Translations under genes and position numbers: made by a program
In this document: positions 56,360 to 64,000 of the stretch, piece by piece
Position numbering within the stretch: position 1 is the first letter of the stretch
Layout: each line of letters opens with the position of its first letter
Source of the DNA: Alcanivoracaceae bacterium
GTDB lineage: Bacteria; Pseudomonadota; Gammaproteobacteria; Pseudomonadales; Alcanivoracaceae
Direction of reading: 5' to 3'
Assembly: GCA_029213045.1 (NCBI GenBank)
Contig: JARGPN010000006.1
Location: 104,123 to 168,122, forward strand
Length of the DNA: 64,000 nt
Notes under the pieces: model-generated
What the model was told of the DNA's origin: nothing
Seen by the model: the letters and a program-made list of their open reading frames with translations, nothing else
Database searches by the model: none

Positions 56360-57061
56360 TTATCGGTACCAATGTCCGTCAGTGAAATATTCGAGGGGGG
56401 CGAACTGATCTTTGTAGCTCATTTTTTGACAATCTCGGATCCAATATCCGAGATAAAGGTGAGGGATTTGTTCGCTTTGGCAGTGCTCAATCTGCCAGAG
56501 AATCGCATGCGTACCAAGGCTGCGAGTGGCTAAATTAGGGTCAAAGAAGGTATAGACCGCCGATAAGCCCTTGCGCAACTGATCCACAACCGCCACGGCG
56601 ACAAGCTCGCCATTTAGTCGGAAACAACAAAAGTGCGTCTCGCTCCAATCAGACATTAAAAAACTGGCAAATTGTTCTTCGGAAGGTGGGTACATATCGC
56701 CATCACCGTGGCGGCTTTCGATGTAACGCGAATACAAACGGTATAGGTCCATTTGGAAGCGAGCAGGTATAAGCTCTACGTCTAAGTCGCTATTGCGCTT
56801 CATGATGCGTTTGTGGCGACGTCTCAAAGTAAATTCCTGCACAGGGATGCGCACCGGTATGCAGGCCTGACATCCTTTACAGTGAGGCCGGTAGAGGTAA
56901 TCACCGCTGCGGCGAAACCCCATTGAACTTAACTCTCTATACAGCTCCGGCGTGATCTCTGCGTTTGGGTCCACAAACAAGGTGGTCGCCTTGCGATCTT
57001 CGAGATAGCTGCAGGCGTGTGCCGGGGTGCTGAAAAAGCGGAGCGTCGATAGGTCGGTCAT
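56360..57061 (-). CDS. bpt: Aspartate/glutamate leucyltransferase (arginyltransferase family)
   Basis: This enzyme transfers leucine from Leu-tRNA to N-terminal Asp or Glu, creating N-degrons read by ClpS. The 233 residues have the N-terminal cysteine (C17), YRPHCKGCQACIPVRIP (C61, C64, C67), the middle RHGDGDMYPP and the closing VYTFFDPNLATRSLGTHAILWQI...LYLGYWI. Often annotated ate. It neighbours aat and clpS/clpA, so the complete N-end-rule branch is encoded here. Confidence 0.95.
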   Translation of the reverse strand: MTDLSTLRFFSTPAHACSYLEDRKATTLFVDPNAEITPELYRELSSMGFRRSGDYLYRPHCKGCQACIPVRIPVQEFTLRRRHKRIMKRNSDLDVELIPARFQMDLYRLYSRYIESRHGDGDMYPPSEEQFASFLMSDWSETHFCCFRLNGELVAVAVVDQLRKGLSAVYTFFDPNLATRSLGTHAILWQIEHCQSEQIPHLYLGYWIRDCQKMSYKDQFAPLEYFTDGHWYR

Positions 57062-57079
57062 AGGCTCTCTTGGTGATCG

Positions 57080-57814
57080 TTACACCTCAAGCATATACCG
57101 CCGGCGCCAGCTGGCAAGGTCGGATGCAGGGCGTTGCCATGCTGCGTGGTTTGTATTTGTTACTCGCTCCGCCAGCGCTGACTCAAATTGATCGCGGGAT
57201 AAGGGCCGAGCACCAAGCGTTGCCAGGTGAGGGGTCTGCATCTGGCAGTCGATTAGACTGATGCCTAGCTCATTGTGCAGGGCGCACAGCAGGAACAGGG
57301 CGCATTTGGAGGCGTTGTCTTTCAGGCTGAACATCGATTCACCGAAGAACATTTCTCCTATGCACACGCCGTAAAGGCCGCCTACAAGCTGACCGTCTTG
57401 GTAGACCTCAACACTGTGTGCGATGCCAGCATTATGTAGATGGATATAGGCCTGCTGCATTTCCTCTGTTATCCATGTTCCAGGCTGGCCTTCGCGAGGT
57501 GCCGCGGCGCAATGACGAATTACGTCGGCGAAGTGTTGATCTATAGCAAAGTGATAATCGGTGCGCCGTAAAAACTTGAACAAGCTTCGTGATGCGTGGA
57601 AGTGAGCTGGATTGAGCACCATGCGCGGAGTTGGAGACCACCAAAGAATTGGGTCTCCGTCACTGAACCAAGGAAAAATCCCACGGGAGTAGGCGTTAGT
57701 GAGTGTTGTTGGAGAGAGATCTGCGCCGGCAGCGAGAAGACCCTCTGGGTCGTCCAAGGCTTCGCTGGTTGGCGGAAAGGGATCGCCCGGATCTAGCCAG
57801 ACCAGAGCGACCAT
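57080..57814 (-). CDS. aat: Leucyl/phenylalanyl-tRNA--protein transferase
   Basis: Aat adds Leu or Phe to N-terminal Arg or Lys. The 244 residues have FPPTSEALDDPEGLLAAGADL, NAYSRGIFPWFSDGDPILWWSPTPRMVL, the GQLVGGLYGVCIGEMFFGESMFS core and SLIDCQMQTPHLATLGA near the end. It is upstream of bpt in the same direction with a small gap of 18 bases, so they form an operon. Confidence 0.97.
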   Translation of the reverse strand: MVALVWLDPGDPFPPTSEALDDPEGLLAAGADLSPTTLTNAYSRGIFPWFSDGDPILWWSPTPRMVLNPAHFHASRSLFKFLRRTDYHFAIDQHFADVIRHCAAAPREGQPGTWITEEMQQAYIHLHNAGIAHSVEVYQDGQLVGGLYGVCIGEMFFGESMFSLKDNASKCALFLLCALHNELGISLIDCQMQTPHLATLGARPLSRDQFESALAERVTNTNHAAWQRPASDLASWRRRYMLEV

Positions 57815-57843
57815 AGTGTGTTACTCCGCGCTGAATCGCTGAC

Positions 57844-59354
<1,511 letters not shown>

Positions 59355-61700
59355 TTGCATATTCAAAAAGTTAGTGGCGAAACCTTGAGTAAATTAAAAG
59401 ATAACGCAGTCCCTTCCGGTTGGTCGATTCACCTGCGCCGCGGCCTTTTTGAGGCGTTGGTGATCAGTTTGCTGATTCTGTCCGGTTTTGTACTGCTGGC
59501 CGAGATTACTTATTACCCGAAAGACCCAGGCTGGTCTTATATGGGTGAAGTGTCAGTGGTTCGAAATGGCGGAGGACGTGCAGGCGCATTTTGTGCAGAC
59601 CTGCTGTTTATGCTGTTTGGCTACCTAGCGTATCTATTCCCCATGTTGATCGCGTATTGGGGCATTAAGGTGCTGCGTGAGCGCCATTCTGGTTTGGGCG
59701 GCTCTTGGCCGATGTTCAGTGTGCGCTTGGTCGGGTTTGTGTTAACCATGCTGGCAGGCACGGGCTTAAGTCACATGCACTTTAGCGGCAACGGCAGCTT
59801 CTTACCCGAAGATGCAGGCGGCGTGCTGGGGCAGGTAGTCGGTGGCGCGGCGTTAGGTGGATTTAATCCGCTCGGCGGCACCATGATGTTGGTGGCGTTA
59901 TTCCTTATCGGCGTTACCATTTTTACCGATCTTTCTTGGATTTCACTGGCGGAAAAGCTTGGTGCTTTTGCTGCCAACGTGATCGCCAAAGCGCCTGTTT
60001 GGTGGAAAGAGCTCAGAGCAAAACGTGAGGACAAGCGTGAAACCCGTCAGGTCGCTGAAAAGCGTCGTCAGGTATTCGTAGAGGCTAAGAAAAAACAAGA
60101 CACTCGCAAGCCTCCTACCATTACGCAGCCGCCCAAAGTTGTAGAAAAGAGTGAGCGACTACAGAAGGAAAAGCAGCAAACGCTATTTGTTTCTCAAATC
60201 AGTGGAACCGTACCGCCGTTATCGTTACTTGATGCTGCTGATGAAAATACCCGCGGTGGTTTCTCTGAAGAAGCACTCAACGGCATGTCGCGCTTGCTCG
60301 AATTAAAGCTGAAAGACTTTAACGTCGAAGCAGAAGTTGTTGCGGTGCAGCCAGGCCCGGTCATTACACGCTTTGAAATTCAGCCTGCTGCAGGTATCAA
60401 AGTCAGCAAGATTTCTAATTTGGCGAAAGATCTTGCGCGATCTCTTGCTGTTATCAGTGTTCGAGTGGTGGAGGTTATCCCCGGAAAAACCACCGTCGGC
60501 ATCGAAATCCCCAACGAGCAGCGAGAAATGATTCGGTTTACCGAAGCCGTTGCCTCGCGAGTATTTGACGAGGCTGCGTCGCCACTCACCTTGGCGCTGG
60601 GTAAAGATATTAGCGGTCAGCCGGTGGTGGCAGATTTGGCAAAAATGCCCCATTTATTGGTGGCCGGTACCACAGGTTCGGGTAAGTCGGTGGGTCTCAA
60701 TGCGATGCTGCTGTCGATCATGTTCAAATCTACGCCTGAAGATGTGCGCATGATTATGATCGACCCGAAAATGCTTGAACTTGCTGTGTATGACGGCATT
60801 CCGCATTTGCTCACCCCGGTTGTGACCGACATGAAAGATGCGGCGGCAGCCTTGCGCTGGGGCGTTGCGGAAATGGAAAGGCGCTACCGTTTGATGGCGG
60901 CGCTCGGCGTTCGTAACTTGACGGGCTTTAATCGTAAAGTTATCGATGCCGAAAAACGCGGCGAACCGATCAAAGATCCATTGTGGAAACCCACAGACCC
61001 GATGAATCTGGAAGAGCCAGCACCAATGTTGGAAAAGATTCCGTACATCGTTATCGTCGTCGACGAATTCGCTGACATGATGATGATCGTTGGTAAGAAG
61101 GTTGAAGAGCTGATTGCTCGTATTGCACAAAAGGCGAGGGCGGCGGGCATTCATTTGATTTTGGCAACACAGCGCCCTTCGGTTGATGTCATCACTGGTC
61201 TTATTAAAGCCAACGTGCCTTCGCGTATGGCGTTTCAGGTTTCGTCAAAGATTGATTCACGTACCGTGCTTGATCAGGGCGGCGCGGAGCAGTTGCTTGG
61301 TCACGGCGACATGCTTTATTTGCCGGTCGGCACCAGTGTTCCGGAACGTGTTCACGGCGCCTTTGTCTCAGATGAAGAGGTGCATCGTGTTTGTGACGAT
61401 TGGCGCAAGCGCGGCGAGCCCAATTATCTCGATGAAATTCTTGATGGCAGTGGCGACGGCGTATCGATTCCCGGTTTTGAAAACGGTGATAGCGATGCGG
61501 AGCAGGATGCTTTGTATGACGAGGCTGTTGGTTTCGTACTGCAAACCCGCCGCGCTTCCATTTCGTCGGTACAGCGGAAATTTAAAATTGGCTATAACCG
61601 CGCCGCTCGCTTGGTAGAAGCCATGGAAATGGCGGGCGTGGTGAGTGAAGCCGGTAGCAATGGGCAGCGCGAAGTGCTGGCGCCGTCCGGTGGAGACTAA
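59355..61700 (+). CDS. ftsK: DNA translocase FtsK
   Basis: FtsK pumps DNA at the septum and activates XerCD at dif. The 781 residues have four to five N-terminal membrane helices (about 30-200), a short basic linker (about 210-265, [17 protein letters not shown]) and the motor. Walker A is [17 protein letters not shown] near 435, Walker B is [14 protein letters not shown] near 571, and the gamma DNA-reading domain is at the end ([20 protein letters not shown]). The linker is short compared with E. coli. Start TTG at 59355; a TTG at 59385 is an alternative. Confidence 0.95.
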   Translation: MHIQKVSGETLSKLKDNAVPSGWSIHLRRGLFEALVISLLILSGFVLLAEITYYPKDPGWSYMGEVSVVRNGGGRAGAFCADLLFMLFGYLAYLFPMLIAYWGIKVLRERHSGLGGSWPMFSVRLVGFVLTMLAGTGLSHMHFSGNGSFLPEDAGGVLGQVVGGAALGGFNPLGGTMMLVALFLIGVTIFTDLSWISLAEKLGAFAANVIAKAPVWWKELRAKREDKRETRQVAEKRRQVFVEAKKKQDTRKPPTITQPPKVVEKSERLQKEKQQTLFVSQISGTVPPLSLLDAADENTRGGFSEEALNGMSRLLELKLKDFNVEAEVVAVQPGPVITRFEIQPAAGIKVSKISNLAKDLARSLAVISVRVVEVIPGKTTVGIEIPNEQREMIRFTEAVASRVFDEAASPLTLALGKDISGQPVVADLAKMPHLLVAGTTGSGKSVGLNAMLLSIMFKSTPEDVRMIMIDPKMLELAVYDGIPHLLTPVVTDMKDAAAALRWGVAEMERRYRLMAALGVRNLTGFNRKVIDAEKRGEPIKDPLWKPTDPMNLEEPAPMLEKIPYIVIVVDEFADMMMIVGKKVEELIARIAQKARAAGIHLILATQRPSVDVITGLIKANVPSRMAFQVSSKIDSRTVLDQGGAEQLLGHGDMLYLPVGTSVPERVHGAFVSDEEVHRVCDDWRKRGEPNYLDEILDGSGDGVSIPGFENGDSDAEQDALYDEAVGFVLQTRRASISSVQRKFKIGYNRAARLVEAMEMAGVVSEAGSNGQREVLAPSGGD

Positions 61701-61703
61701 CAA

Positions 61704-62321
61704 GTGATTAAGAAAATATTCGCCAGCATATTGCTGCTTCCAGCCATAGCAATGGCATCGCCGGCAACGGACTTAGTGGCGCGCCTGAAAGAAATGAATT
61801 CTTTGCAGGGTCGTTTTGAGCAGACTGTGCTTGATCACGGAGGCACACGACTGCAAGAAGCGGAAGGCGACATGGTGCTGGCCCGAGGCAATAAATTTTA
61901 TTGGCATACCCGCACACCCTTTGAACAACTCGCCGTGTCTAATGGTAAAACGCTCTGGATATACGACGTAGATTTGGAGCAAGTGGTCGAGAAGCCCATG
62001 GGCGAACGCGTTGCGAACACCCCGGCGCTGTTATTCGGTGGCGATCCCGAACAAATCACTGCCGCGTTTTCCGTTGAACAGTCTGACGTTAACGGTAGCC
62101 GGGTGACATTTCGGTTGAAGCCTAAGTCCGAAGATCCGTTATTTGAGGTGCTTGAAGTCACCTTTGAAGGCAACACGCCAATGGCAATGCGCTTGGAAGA
62201 TGCGCTAGGTCAGCAGACTGCAATAAATTTTTATGATTTAAAATTCAATAAGCCTATCGCCAAGAAAACCTTTCACTTTGAAGCGCCAGAAGGCGCAGAC
62301 GTGATTCGGCAGTCAGAATGA
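61704..62321 (+). CDS. lolA: Outer-membrane lipoprotein carrier protein LolA
   Basis: LolA carries lipoproteins across the periplasm from LolCDE to LolB. The 205-residue precursor (GTG start) has a signal peptide cleaved near AMA at 18. The family marks are LVARLKEMNSLQGRFEQTVLD, FYWHTRTPFEQLAVSNGKTLWIYDVDLEQV and the final FHFEAPEGADVI. It begins three bases after ftsK and overlaps rarA by four. Confidence 0.94.
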   Translation: MIKKIFASILLLPAIAMASPATDLVARLKEMNSLQGRFEQTVLDHGGTRLQEAEGDMVLARGNKFYWHTRTPFEQLAVSNGKTLWIYDVDLEQVVEKPMGERVANTPALLFGGDPEQITAAFSVEQSDVNGSRVTFRLKPKSEDPLFEVLEVTFEGNTPMAMRLEDALGQQTAINFYDLKFNKPIAKKTFHFEAPEGADVIRQSE

Positions 62322-63658
62322 GCGACCTGTTCGCCCAGACGAGCGTTGGACATCAACCGTTAGCGGCGCGCATGCGGCCACGGGTGTTGTCTGAATACGC
62401 GGGGCAGCAGCATTTGCTCGGAGAAGGAAAGCCGTTACGCCGCGTTATTGAGCAAAAACAACTTCACTCCATGATCTTTTGGGGGCCGCCAGGCACCGGA
62501 AAAACAACGTTAGCGTTGATGCTTTCTGAGCAAATTGATGCGGAATTCGTGACGCTGTCTGCGGTGCTTTCGGGCGTTAAAGATATTCGTGAGGCCGTCG
62601 CGCAAGCGAAGCAGCGTTTGGTGAATGGGCGCCGCACGGTATTGTTTGTCGACGAAGTGCATCGTTTTAATAAGTCCCAGCAAGACGCTTTTTTGCCCCA
62701 CGTGGAAGACGGCACCATTATTTTTATTGGCGCCACCACAGAAAATCCTTCCTTTGAGTTAAACAACGCCTTGTTGTCTCGGGTGCGTGTTTACCGTTTG
62801 CAGAGCATTGATGAAGACGCTTTGTCTGCTTTGCTTGATCGTGCCATGCAGCGACCAGAATTCGAGCGTGTCAAAATTGACCCCGATGCCCGACAAGCAT
62901 TGCTGCGTCATGCCGACGGCGACGCGAGACGATTGCTAAACCTTCTTGAGGTCGGTCTCGATCTTCTCGAAGAGGACAACACCATATCGCTGAGCCTGAT
63001 CACAGAATTACTGCGCGACTCGCTCCGACGTTTCGATAAAGGCGGCGATCATTTTTACGATCAAATCAGCGCGCTCCATAAATCAGTGCGCGGGTCCGAT
63101 GCAAACGCGGCGTTATATTGGTTAGCGCGGATGATTGACGGCGGTTGCGACCCCCTTTATCTGGCTCGGCGCATTGTGAGGATGGCGAGCGAGGACATCG
63201 GTAATGCTGATCCCCGCGCCATGCCGTTATGTATGGCGGCGTGGGAAGTTCAGGAACGACTGGGCAGCCCCGAAGGTGAGTTGGCGTTGGCTCAAGCGGT
63301 GGCGTATATCGCCGTGGCGCCGAAGAGCAACGCTGTCTATTCTGGGTGGAATCAGGCGCTTGCATGGGTGCAAAGCCACCCCAGCGACGAGGTGCCGATG
63401 CATTTGCGCAATGCGCCGACTAAGCTAATGAAGCAAGAAGGGTATGGCGAAGAGTATCATTATGCGCATGATTACCCAGATGCCTTTGTCGACGGCGAAA
63501 ACTACTTTCCCGAAGGCATGGGCACACCAATGTTCTACCAGCCGGTGCCTCGAGGCTTAGAAAGCCGGATAGCGGAAAAGATGAATGACTGGAAGCAACG
63601 CAACCAGCGTAGCGATTGGCGTCGATACAAAAGGAAAAATGCGGATGATCAGTCATAG
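62318..63658 (+). CDS. rarA: Replication-associated recombination protein RarA (MgsA)
   Basis: The AAA+ ATPase RarA acts at stalled replication forks. The 446 residues have PLAARMRPRVLSEYAGQQHLL, Walker A GPPGTGKTTLALML near 55, Walker B VLFVDEVHRFNKSQQDAFLPHVE, sensor GATTENPSFELNNALLSRVRV and a tetramerisation C-terminal domain with HYAHDYPDAFV. It overlaps lolA by four bases and crcB by fourteen. Confidence 0.96.
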   Translation: MSDLFAQTSVGHQPLAARMRPRVLSEYAGQQHLLGEGKPLRRVIEQKQLHSMIFWGPPGTGKTTLALMLSEQIDAEFVTLSAVLSGVKDIREAVAQAKQRLVNGRRTVLFVDEVHRFNKSQQDAFLPHVEDGTIIFIGATTENPSFELNNALLSRVRVYRLQSIDEDALSALLDRAMQRPEFERVKIDPDARQALLRHADGDARRLLNLLEVGLDLLEEDNTISLSLITELLRDSLRRFDKGGDHFYDQISALHKSVRGSDANAALYWLARMIDGGCDPLYLARRIVRMASEDIGNADPRAMPLCMAAWEVQERLGSPEGELALAQAVAYIAVAPKSNAVYSGWNQALAWVQSHPSDEVPMHLRNAPTKLMKQEGYGEEYHYAHDYPDAFVDGENYFPEGMGTPMFYQPVPRGLESRIAEKMNDWKQRNQRSDWRRYKRKNADDQS

Positions 63659-64000
63659 TAATTGGCACTTCCTTGCAGTGGCTTTGGGTGGCGCATTAGG
63701 CGCGGTGATGCGCTATGCACTCGCCGTGCGTTGGCTGGGCGTTGCGGAAATGCCCGCGTGGCCTTGGGCGACGTTTGTGGCCAACCTGAGCGGTGCGTTT
63801 GCGTTTGGCTTTCTCGCTGTCGCGCTGTCAGCCAGCGCCATGGTTAGCGATAACCTTCGATTACTGCTCATGACTGGGTTACTCGGCGCGTTTACGACTT
63901 ACTCGACGTTTTCTTTCGAGATGGTGCGGATGCTTGAACTCAAGGCCGTAGGGCTGGCATTGGGCTACGGGATGGGTACTATGGCGGCCTGCGTTACCTT
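63645..64000 (+). CDS. crcB: Fluoride channel CrcB/FluC (3' truncated by window)
   Basis: The frame starts at ATG 63645 with AAGGAAA upstream and runs off the right edge. The readable 118 residues show FluC features: HFLAVALGGALGAVMRYAL, WATFVANLSGAFAFGFLA with the pore asparagine, and GLLGAFTTYSTFSFEM with the F-T-T-x-S-T-F channel segment. FluC dimers export fluoride. It overlaps the end of rarA by 14 bases, so translation is coupled. No fluoride riboswitch is seen. Confidence 0.9.
   Translation, partial: MISHSNWHFLAVALGGALGAVMRYALAVRWLGVAEMPAWPWATFVANLSGAFAFGFLAVALSASAMVSDNLRLLLMTGLLGAFTTYSTFSFEMVRMLELKAVGLALGYGMGTMAACVT

Overview
The window looks like chromosomal DNA of a free-living gammaproteobacterium in or near the Pseudomonadales/Cellvibrionales. 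The main reason is the right-hand half. The order purB-hflD-mnmA-nudix ... icd-csp-clpS-clpA-infA-bpt(ate)-aat-trxB-ftsK-lolA-rarA-crcB is, from memory, close to the Pseudomonas arrangement. The window also carries ThrH, an APS-reductase-type CysH, an AlgP-like histone-H1-like protein, and GTGGGAGC-type REP elements like those of fluorescent pseudomonads. I see no rRNA, tRNA, CRISPR array, prophage or transposase gene.

Layout. At 1-1.1 kb are a TIP30-like reductase (cut by the window edge) and rraA. At 1.2-4.25 kb is a methionine-salvage cluster, mtnA-mtnB-mtnD-mtnC. At 4.3-8.35 kb are small envelope proteins of unknown role, an unknown gene paired with a PilZ-like protein, an AlgP-like protein and a 5'-nucleotidase. 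At 8.4-11.1 kb is a sulfur block: a TauE-like permease, cysB and cysH. A REP cluster, thrH and a CBS-domain protein follow. At 12.7-21.2 kb, on the minus strand, a four-gene operon encodes three small exported DUF11-type proteins and one 1815-residue exported protein with DUF11, OmpA-like and predicted beta-barrel parts. It is preceded by a 684-bp leader full of symmetric sites.

At 21.9-25 kb are mdh, a phasin-like coiled-coil protein, a BolA-family protein and trhO. At 25-29.5 kb is an accessory-looking block: an Lgt-like membrane protein, a ketopantoate-reductase-like protein, an orphan ribbon-helix-helix protein with repeats upstream, and a GMC oxidoreductase. At 29.5-34.2 kb are a small conserved protein, a DUF2914 protein, an AI-2E-type transporter, a YecA/YgfB-family protein and a diguanylate cyclase. 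At 34.4-37.7 kb are two acyl-CoA dehydrogenases and a short-chain dehydrogenase, followed by ttcA, a second REP pair, glcB (malate synthase G) and a TraF-like outer-membrane protein. From 42.6 kb come a small membrane protein and the roxA-GNAT-DUF operon downstream of purB. Then follow hflD/mnmA/nudix, moaCDE, rluE, icd and the conserved icd-to-crcB block, which runs off the right end inside crcB.

The most interesting region is the surface operon at 12.7-21.9 kb. All four proteins are exported and share an extracellular-type repeat domain. An intrinsic terminator lies between the second and third genes, which should set unequal expression. The leader holds a perfect 14+14 inverted repeat and CRP/Vfr-like sites. 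I know no named system with this layout and give no definite function.
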